Part shown: positions 10,078 to 19,209 of the stretch, in pieces
Numbering within the stretch: position 1 is the first letter of the stretch
How the letters are laid out: each line of letters starts with the position of its first letter
Origin: an uncultured PS1 clade bacterium
Lineage (GTDB): Bacteria; Pseudomonadota; Alphaproteobacteria; MED-G09
Reading direction: 5' to 3'
Assembly: GCA_902626605.1 (NCBI GenBank)
Contig: CACOFZ010000015.1
Location: 1-40,953, forward strand
DNA length: 40,953 bases
Notes under the pieces: model-generated
Database searches by the model: none
What the model was told of the DNA's origin: nothing
What the model saw: the letters and a program-made list of their open reading frames with translations, nothing else
Program-made: the position numbers and the translations under genes

Positions 10078-11088
10078 ATGAATAAAAATAATCAATATTA
10101 TAAGGAGGTCTCAGTTATTGGTGCCGGCGCATGGGGAACCGCCTTGGCTGAAGTAATAAGTCGTCAGGGAAATAAAGTTAATTTATGGGCCAGAGAAAAT
10201 AATGTTGTAAAGAGTATAAATACTTCAAAGACTAACGATCTTTATTTGCCCAATATTAAGTTATCTGAGCATATAAATGCACATAATAATCTTAGTGATG
10301 TGTTAAACTGTGATCTAATGTTAATGGTTACCCCTTCGCAATTTATGCGTTCTATTCTTACTGATATAAAAGATAATCTTGATGAGTCAGTCCCAATTGT
10401 TTTATGCTCTAAAGGTATAGAGACAAAAACATTGAACTTAATGAGTGAAATAGCAGAAGCTATTATGCCTAATAATACTTTAGCCATTTTATCTGGACCA
10501 AGCTTTGCAATTGACGTAGTAAACAATAAGCCAACTGCTGTTACTTTAGCTTGTAAAGACCTAGATACTGGGAAAAAAATTGCCGACAGCATAAATCTTC
10601 CAACCTTTAGACCATACCTAAGCGAAGATGTTATAGGTGCCCAAATAGGTGGTGCTACTAAAAATGTTATAGCTATAGCTGCAGGAGTTGTAGAAGGACA
10701 AAATCTAGGTGACAGTGCTCGAGCTGCAACAATAGCAAGAGGATATACTGAAATAAATCGTTTAGCAGTTGCATTGGGAGGTAAAGAGGAGACATTATCT
10801 GGATTATCTGGAATGGGTGATTTACTGCTAACATGCAACTCTAAAACTTCACGCAATTTTTCATTAGGAATAAAATTAGGACAAGGACTAAACGTGAAGG
10901 AAGCTACAAATAATTTATCTTCTGTTGCAGAGGGAATGTATTCAGCAAGAGCTATAGATAAATTATCAAATAAACTTGATATTGATATGCCAATAACAAA
11001 TGCAGTTAATGATTTAATAGAGAAAAATAGGTCTGTCGATGAAATAATTGATGATCTTCTTTCACGACCTTTAAAGAAGGAGAAATAA
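10078..11088 (+). CDS. gpsA: Glycerol-3-phosphate dehydrogenase [NAD(P)+]
   Basis: GpsA reduces dihydroxyacetone phosphate to sn-glycerol-3-phosphate, the backbone of phospholipids. The 336-residue protein has the Rossmann motif GAGAWG (residues 15-20), the KGIE and SGPSFA stretches, and the catalytic-region motif GGATKNVIAIAAG, all typical of the family. The tsaD-gpsA-yciI order is a compact operon: 10 nt from tsaD, and the gpsA TAA overlaps the next ATG by one base (TAATG). Confidence 0.96.
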   Translation: MNKNNQYYKEVSVIGAGAWGTALAEVISRQGNKVNLWARENNVVKSINTSKTNDLYLPNIKLSEHINAHNNLSDVLNCDLMLMVTPSQFMRSILTDIKDNLDESVPIVLCSKGIETKTLNLMSEIAEAIMPNNTLAILSGPSFAIDVVNNKPTAVTLACKDLDTGKKIADSINLPTFRPYLSEDVIGAQIGGATKNVIAIAAGVVEGQNLGDSARAATIARGYTEINRLAVALGGKEETLSGLSGMGDLLLTCNSKTSRNFSLGIKLGQGLNVKEATNNLSSVAEGMYSARAIDKLSNKLDIDMPITNAVNDLIEKNRSVDEIIDDLLSRPLKKEK

Positions 11089-11357
11089 TGCTTTATTGTT
11101 TAATTTGCCAAGACAAAGAAAATTCTATTGAGACAAGAATGCAAAATAGACAAGATCATTTAAAATATGTCGCTGAAACTAATGTAGTGAAATATGCTGG
11201 TCCATTTTTATCCGATGATGACACAATGATAGGAAGTTTAATTGTTATAGATGTTAAAAATAAAGATGAAGCAAATAAATGGTCAGAAAAAGATCCTTAT
11301 AAAAAAGCTGGTCTTTTCAGAAAAGTTGAGATTTTTAAATTCAAACATCTAATCTAA
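11088..11357 (+). CDS. YciI family (YCII-related domain) protein
   Basis: An 89-residue stand-alone YCII domain with a dimeric ferredoxin-like fold. The conserved His24 (RQDHLKY), the GPFLSDDD segment, the IVIDVKNKDEA strand-helix and the late DPY turn are visible. Family members are proposed small enzymes with a His-Asp pair; no firm substrate is known for this version. It starts on the last base of the gpsA stop codon, so it is translationally coupled. Its own stop overlaps the stop of the opposing SDHAF4-type gene by 4 nt. The tsaD-gpsA-YciI order recurs in alphaproteobacteria, from memory. Confidence 0.9.
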   Translation: MLYCLICQDKENSIETRMQNRQDHLKYVAETNVVKYAGPFLSDDDTMIGSLIVIDVKNKDEANKWSEKDPYKKAGLFRKVEIFKFKHLI

Positions 11358-11542
11358 AAATCACTAGTAATACCATTCTTCTCCCAATCATTAAATCTAG
11401 TAGGCTCAGGGCCATCACGTCCGTCTAATTCTTTAGGGAGCTTTGCCTTGGCTAATTTATTTTTTCTTTCTGCTGCTTCTTCCAATGCTTTTTTAGCATT
11501 AATTTTTTGCTTTTCTTTAATTTTATCTATGTTTTTGGACAT
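11354..11542 (-). CDS. DUF1674 / SDHAF4-type succinate dehydrogenase assembly factor
   Basis: A 62-residue protein with a charged helical N-terminus and the diagnostic C-terminal signature DGRDGPEPTRF followed by DWEKNGITSDF. This signature defines DUF1674, the bacterial counterpart of mitochondrial SDHAF4 (Sdh8). By homology it helps flavinylated SdhA assemble into succinate dehydrogenase and limits autoxidation. It is typical of alphaproteobacteria, which supports the lineage call. It sits alone on the minus strand between the yciI and rsmB genes, divergent from rsmB (45 nt). Confidence 0.93.
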   Translation of the reverse strand: MSKNIDKIKEKQKINAKKALEEAAERKNKLAKAKLPKELDGRDGPEPTRFNDWEKNGITSDF

Positions 11543-11587
11543 AAAGATATATATAGCCTAACAATAGTAAAAAATAAAAGCTTGATT

Positions 11588-12904
11588 ATGAATAATTTAC
11601 AAAAAAATAATATTAATATTGATGGGGCTTATACTAGAAAAAAAGCTATAGAAATTCTGTTAGAGATTCTTGAAAAGAATAAGCCTTTAGATAATGCGTT
11701 CGAAGTATCTACAAAAAAAACTTCGCATTTCTCTAAACTTATAAATGAAGACAAATCTTTCTGTAGACTTCTAGTTTCCACAACACTTAGAAATTTAACA
11801 TCCATTGATTATCTGTTAACTAAATTTTTGTCAAAGCCACTAGACAAGACACCATTAAAAATCTTGATGATTTTAAGAATTAACTTAGCGCAAAGCTTCT
11901 TTTTAAAAACTCCAGATCATGCTGTTGTTAATACAGCAGTGGAATTATGTGGAAAAAAGTGGAAGGGTCTGGTTAACGGCGTAAGTAGAGAGATTTTAAG
12001 AAATAAAAAGAAGGCAAAAAAGTATCTTAGTGAAAGCAATAAAATTCCAAATTGGCTATTGAATAGATGGAAAAGAGACTGGGCTAAAAATTATAATGAT
12101 ATTATTACCGAGCATCTTAACTTAAACCCACCAATAGATCTTTATGTAAAAAATGATGCAAATTATTGGGCAAAAAAGTTAAATGGAAAAAGATTAGGTA
12201 ATAATTGCGTACGACTTTATACGCCAGGATTAATATCGAGTTTAGAGGGTTATGAAGTTGGTGAATGGTGGATTCAAGATTATTCATCTCAAATACCTGT
12301 GAGTTTATTAGGAATACAAAGTAACGATGATGTCCTTGATTTATGCGCAGCTCCAGGTGGAAAAACGGCACAGTTAATTTCTCTTGGAGCAAAAGTTACA
12401 TCTATAGATAATAATGAAAAAAGACTTTTCAGACTTAAACAAAATCTTAAAAGACTAAACTACCAAGCCATTATAGAGAATAAAGATATTAGGAATTTTT
12501 CGTTACAAAAAACTTGGCCAAAGATTATTTTAGATGCACCTTGTTCATCTACAGGGACTCTAAGAAAGAATCCTGAAATAATGCATCAAAAAAAAGAGAG
12601 TGATATAATTTCTCTATCTAAGCTCCAATCTGAATTACTTGATGCAGCTTGGAATTTATTACAAGAAGGTGGTACCCTATTATATTGCACTTGCTCCCTA
12701 GAAAAAGAGGAGGGCGAGCAACAAATTCAAAGTTTCATAAAAAGAAAAAAAAATTCACTATTAGATAAAATAAATACTAATGAAATTGATAAAAAACTTA
12801 AGACATCAAACAAAGATAAATGGCTTAGAATTTTTCCAAACAGCTTAGATTATGAAGGCGGCAATGATGGATTTTTTATTGCAAGAGTTAAGAAAATTAC
12901 TTGA
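11588..12904 (+). CDS. rsmB: 16S rRNA (cytosine-C5) methyltransferase RsmB/Sun family
   Basis: m5C methyltransferase of the Fmu/Sun family that modifies 16S rRNA (C967 in E. coli). An N-terminal NusB-like RNA-binding domain (about residues 10-135) precedes the SAM-dependent domain. The SAM loop is DLCAAPGGKTAQ. Motif IV DAPCSSTGTLRKNPE carries Cys319 and motif VI CTCSLEKEEGE carries the nucleophile Cys369. The frame is open back to 11507, but the first 27 codons overlap the divergent DUF1674 gene and look nothing like the family, so the ATG at 11588 (438 aa) is preferred. rpe and purH follow. Confidence 0.93.
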   Translation: MNNLQKNNINIDGAYTRKKAIEILLEILEKNKPLDNAFEVSTKKTSHFSKLINEDKSFCRLLVSTTLRNLTSIDYLLTKFLSKPLDKTPLKILMILRINLAQSFFLKTPDHAVVNTAVELCGKKWKGLVNGVSREILRNKKKAKKYLSESNKIPNWLLNRWKRDWAKNYNDIITEHLNLNPPIDLYVKNDANYWAKKLNGKRLGNNCVRLYTPGLISSLEGYEVGEWWIQDYSSQIPVSLLGIQSNDDVLDLCAAPGGKTAQLISLGAKVTSIDNNEKRLFRLKQNLKRLNYQAIIENKDIRNFSLQKTWPKIILDAPCSSTGTLRKNPEIMHQKKESDIISLSKLQSELLDAAWNLLQEGGTLLYCTCSLEKEEGEQQIQSFIKRKKNSLLDKINTNEIDKKLKTSNKDKWLRIFPNSLDYEGGNDGFFIARVKKIT

Positions 12905-12943
12905 GAACTTGCTTCAAAATAAAAGCTCTGTTAATGAATTTAA

Positions 12944-13606
12944 ATGACCAATGAAATAAAAATTTCTCCTTCTATTTTATCAGCTGATTTTTCTTGCCTA
13001 GGAAAAGAAATCGAAGCAATAACAAATGCAGGTGCAGATTATATCCATGTAGATGTAATGGACGGTCACTATGTGCCTAATTTAACAATTGGTCCTGAAG
13101 TCATCAAAGATATTAGAAAATCTTCCTCAAAGACTTTTGATGTTCATTTGATGATTAAACCAGTTGATCCTCTCCTTGAGGATTTTGTAAAGGCTGGGTC
13201 AGATATAATTACCTTCCACCCTGAGGCAGAAAATAATCCAAAAGAAACTATTAAAAAAATAAAAAACCTAGGATGCAAAAGTGGTATTTCTCTAAATCCA
13301 TCAACAAATGAAAATGTTCTTGAAGATTTTATTATGGATCTAGACTTGATTTTAGTTATGACAGTGGTTCCGGGTTTCGGAGGACAAAGCTTTATGGAAG
13401 ATCAACTTACTAAAATAAAAAAAATAAGAGAAATGATTAATGAAACAGGTAAAAATATTGATCTAGAAGTCGATGGCGGAATTAATTTTCAAACTGCCCC
13501 AAAAGTTATTGAAGCAGGTGCTAATGTTTTGGTTGCGGGCACAGCAACATTCAATGGTGGACCAGATATGTATGAAAAAAATATTAGAACTTTAAGGGGT
13601 TTATAA
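12944..13606 (+). CDS. rpe: Ribulose-phosphate 3-epimerase
   Basis: Rpe interconverts ribulose-5-phosphate and xylulose-5-phosphate in the pentose phosphate pathway. The 220-residue TIM barrel has the family motifs SPSILSADF, HVDVMDGHYVPN (with catalytic Asp and metal ligands), FDVHLMI, VVPGFGGQSF and EVDGGIN. Its TAA is followed immediately by the purH ATG with no intervening base, so the two genes are tightly coupled. Confidence 0.97.
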   Translation: MTNEIKISPSILSADFSCLGKEIEAITNAGADYIHVDVMDGHYVPNLTIGPEVIKDIRKSSSKTFDVHLMIKPVDPLLEDFVKAGSDIITFHPEAENNPKETIKKIKNLGCKSGISLNPSTNENVLEDFIMDLDLILVMTVVPGFGGQSFMEDQLTKIKKIREMINETGKNIDLEVDGGINFQTAPKVIEAGANVLVAGTATFNGGPDMYEKNIRTLRGL

Positions 13607-15187
13607 ATGGCAGCTATAAAGAGAGCTCTAATATCAGTTTCTAATAAAAAAGGAATAGTTAAATTTGCAAGCGCCCTTAATAGTGCTGGAATTAAAATCA
13701 TATCTACTGGCGGAACATTTTCTGAACTTAAAAAGGCTAATATTGAAGTTAAGGATGTATCGTCAGTCACGAACTTTCCAGAGATATTAGACGGAAGAGT
13801 TAAAACCTTGCATCCAAAAATACATGGTGGACTTTTAAATATACGAAGCAATGAAAACCATCAAAGGACAATTAATGAGCAAAAAATTGAAAATATTGAT
13901 TTGTTAGTTGTAAACTTATATCCATTTGAAGATACGATTAAAAATAAATCTGATTATAAAACCTGTATTGAAAATATAGATATAGGAGGCCCTGCTATGA
14001 TAAGAGCTGCTGCTAAAAATCATGATAATGTTGGCGTTATTGTTGACCCAAATGATTATAATGAGATTATTAATGAGATGAATGACAATGATTTATCATT
14101 GACAAAAGAAACTCTCAAAAAACTAGCACTTAAAGCATTTGCGAGAACAGCAGCCTATGACTCAATGATTTCAAATTGGCTATCAAATGAACTGGATATA
14201 CCATTGGGCAAATATAAGTCTATTGGAGGAATTGAGCATCAAAACCTTAGATATGGAGAAAACCCACATCAAGAAGCAAAATTCTATTACGACGGATCAA
14301 ATGCTTGTGGATTAATAACAGCCAATCAAATTCAAGGAAAAGAGCTTAGTTATAATAATATAAATGATACTAATGCAGCATTTGAATTAGTTTCAGAGTT
14401 TGACCCCAACTTAAAATCTGCAGTTGCTATAATCAAACATGCAAATCCATGTGGTGTTGCTACAGGAGATAGCTTAAATTCAGCATACAAAAAGGCCTTG
14501 AGATGCGACTCTGTATCAGCATTTGGAGGTATTATTGCATTGAATAAAGAATTAGATGTTGAAACAGCTAAGGAAATTTCAAAAATATTTACTGAAGTAA
14601 TTATCGCACCATCAATAAGCGATGAAGCAAAAAATATCCTATCAAGTAAGAAAAATCTTAGAGTTTTAATCACAGGTGGATTGGCCGATCCAGAAAAATC
14701 TGGTGTAATGATAAAGTCTGTTGCAGGTGGATTTCTGGCGCAAACAAAAGACAATATTATAATTGATAAAGAGAATTTAAAAGTTGTCACTAAACGAAAG
14801 CCCTCTGACCAGGAACTTGATGACTTATTGTTTGCCTTTAAAGTAGCTAAGCATGTTAAATCAAATGCAATTGTCTATGCAAAAGATGGCTCAACTGTAG
14901 GTATTGGGGCTGGTCAAATGAATAGGCTTGATTCTTCAAGAATTGCTGCTCGAAAATCTGATGATGCAGCAAAGATGATAAATTTAGAAGAACCCTTAGC
15001 TATTGGATCGGTTGTTGCGTCAGATGCATTTTTTCCGTTTGCTGATGGTCTTATGGCAGCAGCCAATGCTGGCGTTACCGCGATAATTCAACCTGGTGGA
15101 TCAATTAGAGATGATGAAGTAATTGAGGCGGCAAATAATGCAAATCTAACAATGTTATTTACTGGGATAAGACACTTCAATCATTAA
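13607..15187 (+). CDS. purH: Bifunctional AICAR transformylase / IMP cyclohydrolase
   Basis: PurH performs the last two steps of de novo IMP synthesis. The N-terminal MGS-like cyclohydrolase domain (about 1-195) shows STGGTFSELK and GRVKTLHPKIHGG. The C-terminal AICAR transformylase has RYGENPHQEA and the catalytic KHANPCG motif, ending in RHFNH as usual. It is full length at 526 aa. It directly abuts rpe. The 10-formyl-tetrahydrofolate it uses is made by FolD, encoded earlier in the window. Confidence 0.98.
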   Translation: MAAIKRALISVSNKKGIVKFASALNSAGIKIISTGGTFSELKKANIEVKDVSSVTNFPEILDGRVKTLHPKIHGGLLNIRSNENHQRTINEQKIENIDLLVVNLYPFEDTIKNKSDYKTCIENIDIGGPAMIRAAAKNHDNVGVIVDPNDYNEIINEMNDNDLSLTKETLKKLALKAFARTAAYDSMISNWLSNELDIPLGKYKSIGGIEHQNLRYGENPHQEAKFYYDGSNACGLITANQIQGKELSYNNINDTNAAFELVSEFDPNLKSAVAIIKHANPCGVATGDSLNSAYKKALRCDSVSAFGGIIALNKELDVETAKEISKIFTEVIIAPSISDEAKNILSSKKNLRVLITGGLADPEKSGVMIKSVAGGFLAQTKDNIIIDKENLKVVTKRKPSDQELDDLLFAFKVAKHVKSNAIVYAKDGSTVGIGAGQMNRLDSSRIAARKSDDAAKMINLEEPLAIGSVVASDAFFPFADGLMAAANAGVTAIIQPGGSIRDDEVIEAANNANLTMLFTGIRHFNH

Positions 15188-15243
15188 ATTTCTCTAGAAA
15201 TCTATTTTATAAATTGTCAGTTATTATAATTTTGAAATCAGGT

Positions 15244-16725
15244 TTAAAAAAGTGGAAGAATAAATATAACAGATAAAACACCTATAACAGATAAAACAAC
15301 AGTATAAGGAAGAGCCATTAAAACCATCCTAACATAAGAAAGACCCAATAAGGGCGCAACAGATGATGTCAACAGAAATAAGAATGCTGCTTGCCCATTT
15401 GGTGTTGCTACACTAGGAAGATTTGTTCCACTATTAATAGCAATAGCCAATAAATCAAACTGCTCTCTACCAATAGCTCCACTATCTAAAGCGGCCTTTA
15501 CCTCACTTATATAGATTGTTGCTACAAAAACATTATCGCTTATCATTGATAATATTCCGTTAACCATAAAAAACATTGGTATTTGCGTCTCTTGCTTAAG
15601 AGTCAAAACATAGTTTATTACAAAAGAGAATAAATGTTGGTCATGAATTACGGCAACAATTGCAAAGAAAACGACAAGAAGTGCTGTAAAAGGTAAAGCC
15701 TCTTCAAACGCTTTACCTAACTGATGTTCCTCTATTACACCATTAAATGCTGTTAAAAGAACAATTATCATTAAACCAATTAAGCCTACGGCGGCTAAGC
15801 CAAAGGCAAGAGAAAAAACCAATATGACCGCAACTAAAGCTTGAGTTAAAATTTTCATGTTTTGCGCTTGAGTTCTTTTTGAAGACTCATTTTTATCAAA
15901 ATCAATGAGTATCTGTTTTATATGATCTGGTAATTGAACCCCATATGAAAATAATGAAAATCTTTCTAATAAATAGCAAGTTAATAGACCGCAAATAAAT
16001 ACTGGAAAAGAAATAGGAAGCATCTTTATAAAAAATTCAATAAATGACCAGTCTGCAACACTGGCTATTAAAAGATTCTGAGGTTCTCCAACTGTTGTAG
16101 AAACTCCTCCTAAAGCCGTTCCAACGGCACCATGCATTAAAAGATTTCTAAGAAAACCTTTAAATATTGTAAAATCCTCTGAGTTCTCAGAAAAACCATC
16201 TTCTTTTTCAGCAACGTTTTTATAAACATTATAAAAGCCTACAGCTACAGCAATCAAAACGGCCATAACTGTTAATGCGTCTAAAAAGGCTGATAAAAAA
16301 GCGGCAGAAAAGACAAATAAAAATGATAAGGTTCTTTTATTTTTTATACTTATTAATAACTTAGTAAAAATAAACAAAAGAAAATCTTTCATAAAATAAA
16401 TACCTGCCACCATAAAAACCAAAAGTAAGATAACTTTTAGATTAGCATCCACTTCATAATAAATTTGTTTCGTATCTGTTAGCCCCATAATAACAGACTC
16501 AATTGCTATTAATCCCCCAGGTTGGAGTGGATAACACTTAAGCGCCATAGCAAGAGTAAAAATAAACTGAATTAAAATAATCCATCCAAGTATAAATCCA
16601 GCAGGAAGACCCATTGATTTCAAAACCACCAGAATAATTGGGTTGGCGATTAGAAAAGAAATAATTGTATTCTTATACCAATTTGGTGCCACTCCTAGAA
16701 AATTACTGTAAATAGAATTAATCAT
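15244..16725 (-). CDS. nhaB: Na+/H+ antiporter NhaB
   Basis: An integral membrane antiporter that exports Na+ in exchange for H+. The roughly 493-residue product is highly hydrophobic with about a dozen membrane segments. It carries NhaB-type stretches such as [16 protein letters not shown] and [21 protein letters not shown]; the overall length is close to E. coli NhaB. An ATG two codons upstream (16731) touches the GGGAG ribosome-binding site, while the ATG at 16725 is 6 nt from it and is the likelier start. A sodium antiporter fits a marine habitat. It lies downstream of the TonB receptor on the same strand, separated by about 90 nt. Confidence 0.93.
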   Translation of the reverse strand: MINSIYSNFLGVAPNWYKNTIISFLIANPIILVVLKSMGLPAGFILGWIILIQFIFTLAMALKCYPLQPGGLIAIESVIMGLTDTKQIYYEVDANLKVILLLVFMVAGIYFMKDFLLFIFTKLLISIKNKRTLSFLFVFSAAFLSAFLDALTVMAVLIAVAVGFYNVYKNVAEKEDGFSENSEDFTIFKGFLRNLLMHGAVGTALGGVSTTVGEPQNLLIASVADWSFIEFFIKMLPISFPVFICGLLTCYLLERFSLFSYGVQLPDHIKQILIDFDKNESSKRTQAQNMKILTQALVAVILVFSLAFGLAAVGLIGLMIIVLLTAFNGVIEEHQLGKAFEEALPFTALLVVFFAIVAVIHDQHLFSFVINYVLTLKQETQIPMFFMVNGILSMISDNVFVATIYISEVKAALDSGAIGREQFDLLAIAINSGTNLPSVATPNGQAAFLFLLTSSVAPLLGLSYVRMVLMALPYTVVLSVIGVLSVIFILPLF

Positions 16726-16786
16726 ATACATCTCCCAACCTGAAACTAATTAAAGAAACTAAACATTGAATTAACATAATTTAATG

Positions 16787-16815
16787 AAAAAAAACAAGCT
16801 AAACAGAAAGGCTTA
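16787..16815 (-). terminator. Possible weak intrinsic terminator after the TonB receptor gene
   Basis: Read on the minus strand, just downstream of the receptor stop codon, AAGC and GCTT can pair (4 bp, 11-nt loop) and are followed one base later by a run of eight T. The stem is short, so this is only a candidate. Confidence 0.3.
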
Positions 16816-16817
16816 AA

Positions 16818-18644
16818 TTAAAAATTTACTTTAATTCCAAACAAGCCAGATCTATCAGGAGTTCCATAACCAAAAACCTGTTGATAATCTTCATCAAATA
16901 AATTCTCTATCCTAAAATATACTTCACTAAAGTTGTTTAACTTATAAAATAAATTAATATCAGCCCTTAACCAAGAAGTAAGATTCCCATAGGTGCTAAT
17001 CTCTGAACCATTATACTTAATTGTCATAGATCCTGATAGTTTTGAAGATGATACATATGTTAAACCCAGTTCACCAGAGTCCTTTGGAATATTAATTAAC
17101 CTTAGTCCACTTCCATCTATAGAATCTATATAAGAATAATTTATAAATAGATTAACTGCTTCTGAAATTTTAGAACTTGTAGAAATTTCAAATCCATCAG
17201 ATTCCACAAAATCAATATTTTCATAACCTCCTAAACTGAATGAAAAATTAATTTGATTATTCACATCTTGTTTAAAGTAAATGAGATTGAATGAAAATTT
17301 ATCTTCTAAGGTATAATCAAAACCTAAATCAAATGAGGTTGATTCTTCAGGCCTAATATTAGTATTTGCACTTTTAGCGCCGCAACAAAAGAAAGTAGTT
17401 TGAAAAATAGTTGGAACTTTGAAACCTTCGCCCCAACTCGATTTTATTGAGATATTCTCAGATATTTTATAAGCTGCGGCAATCTTTCTTGTTGTTTTAG
17501 AGCTAAAGCCTTTATTGTCATCATTTCTAATTCCAGCAGAAACAACTAAATCCTTAATTGGCTGAAACTGGTAGAGGAAAAAAAGACTATCAATTGATAA
17601 TTTATCTAAATTTACACTGCTTTCTTCTTTTTCAAAACCAAAAGCTATTTTATTAAATTTACCAAATCCTGTATTTCCCTGATAACGATATAACCTCCTA
17701 TCCCCATCAGCTCCGAATGTTAGATTATTATCAGTAAAATAGTCTCGGCTTATATCTGATTGATTAAGAGAAAATGTATTTTCTAATTTTTCACCAAATG
17801 AATTAAATTTTATTGTAAGATTACCTGTAGATTCTTCAGTAATGCTTCTTTCATCGCCATCTTGAACACCTGTAACAAAACCAAAACTATCGTACTCAAC
17901 ATCTGATTTAATATAAGATAATAATCCTTTTATCTTGATATTATTAATTTCCATATTTCCTTTAAAAGAATAAGAATTTGTTTCAAATCCGTCTTTCTCA
18001 ATATTTCCATCTTTTTTATCTGCTTTACTAATGCCATCCAATGAAGTGTCATCAACTAAAAATAAAAATTTACCAAAGTTACTAACTAAACCTAATTCAG
18101 AATTAATTTTTTTTAATCCAAAACTACCAATTTCAGAGAGTAAATTTACAGAATTATCTTGTGCTGACTTTGTAAAAATATTTACAACGCCTCCAATTGC
18201 ATCGGAGCCCCATAAAGTAGACTGTGAACCTCTTAAAACTTCTATCCTCTCTATATTGGATGTATCTAAATATTCGAAATTGTAACCGCCGCCTGGTGAA
18301 GACGCATCGTTTACTGGGACACCATCTACAAGAACTAAAGTTTGTGAACTAGATGCACCTCTAATTCTGACAGAACCAACGCCTCCAAAACTTCCGTTCT
18401 TTTTTGTAGTGACACCAGGAGAGATAGATATTGCATCAATAGCACTTCTAATACCTCTAAGTTTTATGTCCTCACTATTAAGGATAAATATACTTGAACC
18501 AAAATTACTAGCAGGTGTATCTATTCTGGCACCTTTGACAATAATTTCATCAACTTCATTGGCAAAGAGATCGTTAATTAGTGAAATATTTATAGAGAAT
18601 AAAATAATTATAAATAAACAAAATACATTTAAAAAATTTTTCAT
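16818..18644 (-). CDS. btuB: TonB-dependent outer-membrane receptor, BtuB-like (cobalamin uptake)
   Basis: A TonB-gated outer-membrane transporter, 608 aa. A signal peptide (about residues 1-29) is followed by a TonB box-like segment DEIIVKG (32-38). The plug domain has SIDAISISPG-type, VRIRGASSSQTLVLVDGVPVND and IERIEVLRGSQSTLWGSDAIGG-type motifs (long stretches paraphrased). The 22-strand barrel ends in ...GIKVNF with the terminal aromatic residue needed for barrel insertion. The assignment to cobalamin comes mainly from the riboswitch directly upstream; the protein length also matches BtuB. A GAGG ribosome-binding site is 6 nt before the ATG. No btuCDF genes are in the window. Confidence 0.88.
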   Translation of the reverse strand: MKNFLNVFCLFIIILFSINISLINDLFANEVDEIIVKGARIDTPASNFGSSIFILNSEDIKLRGIRSAIDAISISPGVTTKKNGSFGGVGSVRIRGASSSQTLVLVDGVPVNDASSPGGGYNFEYLDTSNIERIEVLRGSQSTLWGSDAIGGVVNIFTKSAQDNSVNLLSEIGSFGLKKINSELGLVSNFGKFLFLVDDTSLDGISKADKKDGNIEKDGFETNSYSFKGNMEINNIKIKGLLSYIKSDVEYDSFGFVTGVQDGDERSITEESTGNLTIKFNSFGEKLENTFSLNQSDISRDYFTDNNLTFGADGDRRLYRYQGNTGFGKFNKIAFGFEKEESSVNLDKLSIDSLFFLYQFQPIKDLVVSAGIRNDDNKGFSSKTTRKIAAAYKISENISIKSSWGEGFKVPTIFQTTFFCCGAKSANTNIRPEESTSFDLGFDYTLEDKFSFNLIYFKQDVNNQINFSFSLGGYENIDFVESDGFEISTSSKISEAVNLFINYSYIDSIDGSGLRLINIPKDSGELGLTYVSSSKLSGSMTIKYNGSEISTYGNLTSWLRADINLFYKLNNFSEVYFRIENLFDEDYQQVFGYGTPDRSGLFGIKVNF

Positions 18645-18727
18645 TTAAACCTCACAAAAACTACTTAAGCAAAAAATATCTCTCATTAAGAAAGCTATTA
18701 GATTGCAACTATTTTGTCGCTTCAAAG

Positions 18728-18750
18728 AAAAAAATCTTGCCCAAAAGACT
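18728..18750 (-). terminator. Possible terminator in the riboswitch expression platform
   Basis: On the minus strand, between the cobalamin aptamer and the receptor gene, AGTCTT and AAGATT can form a 6-bp stem (one G-U pair) around the loop TTGGGC, followed by a T tract. This would allow B12-dependent premature termination. The stem is AT-rich, so control at translation initiation is an alternative. Confidence 0.4.
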
Positions 18751-18773
18751 ATTCCCGGTCTCGGACGAACGAC

Positions 18774-18924
18774 TTAATGGCAGGTTTCCTGGCTTATAGA
18801 TCATTGCTTGAAATCGCCTTACCAGAATAAACCAGTGGCATAATGATTTCTTACTTCCTAAATACAGTTACGGGTATAGCACAGGATTTTAACCTGTTTC
18901 CCTCTTAGCATTGAGCACCATTAA
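18774..18924 (-). promoter_or_regulatory. Cobalamin (adenosylcobalamin-type) riboswitch
   Basis: Read on the minus strand, the leader of the TonB receptor gene has the conserved blocks of the B12 riboswitch in order. First is GGTGC, then AAGAGGGAA, then a hairpin flanked by ACAGG and CCTGT. Next come the GCTATACCCGTAACTGT core and finally the B12 box AAGCCAGGAAACCTGCC (18779-18795). The closing P1 helix is a perfect 7-bp pairing of TTAATGG (18918-18924) with CCATTAA (18774-18780). By family, adenosylcobalamin binding represses expression of the downstream importer. About 130 nt separate it from the receptor start codon. Confidence 0.93.
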
Positions 18925-19050
18925 CAAAACTTTTATCATTATTTACTCTAAAAACAATAAATAATTTTTTTTAATTCTTGATAAACTTGTGTTAAGTGTG
19001 TAACTTATACATTATATGTAATTAATTTTTTAGTTTTGTGGAGTAATTTT
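18925..19050. other. Divergent intergenic region between the riboswitch and the small-gene pair
   Basis: This AT-rich stretch should contain the promoter of the riboswitch/receptor transcript (minus) and that of the small-gene pair (plus). TAAGT (18993-18997) and ACTTA (19003-19007) form a short inverted repeat, followed by TATAC/TATATG-like -10 candidates. None is strong enough to call as a site. Confidence 0.3.
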
Positions 19051-19209
19051 ATGAAAAATCAATATAGAGGTAGCCAAAATATAATTTCAGAAAAAAAATC
19101 AATTTTAAGTAAGGGATTTTATAGAGGTGTTAGTCATGATGGCTTTAAATATGAAAAATTAAATTCTGACCAAAATCATAAAAAAATATATAGAGGACAG
19201 GTACAATAA
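19051..19209 (+). CDS. Small protein with three YRG motifs, DUF4278-like
   Basis: A 52-codon gene preceded by GGAG 7 nt upstream of the ATG. The product is polar and basic, with no signal peptide or membrane segment. Tyr-Arg-Gly occurs three times (residues 5-7, 24-26 and 47-49), the middle copy in the context GFYRGVSHDG. The YRG-V-x motif and small size resemble DUF4278, a family of unknown function best known from cyanobacteria; this match is from memory and only partial. Its TAA is directly followed by the ATG of the next small gene, which supports both being real. The function is unknown. Confidence 0.6.
   Translation: MKNQYRGSQNIISEKKSILSKGFYRGVSHDGFKYEKLNSDQNHKKIYRGQVQ

Noticed and set aside
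10101-10107. Strong Shine-Dalgarno-like AAGGAGG just inside gpsA
   Set aside because: It encodes Lys-Glu-Val ahead of the Rossmann strand; no usable start codon follows at the right distance, and a later start would remove the GxGxxG strand.
10242-10856. 204-codon open frame on the minus strand inside gpsA
   Set aside because: It is antisense to a full-length, well-conserved gpsA, and its product has no recognisable motif. It is a codon-usage shadow.
14350-14790. 146-codon minus-strand open frame inside purH
   Set aside because: It is fully antisense to the transformylase domain of purH, with no family signature and no ribosome-binding site of note.
15188-15243. Possible terminator between purH and nhaB
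   Set aside because: Only a stem of about 5 bp of A/T-rich sequence (ATTTC / GAAAT) is available and no proper T tract follows.
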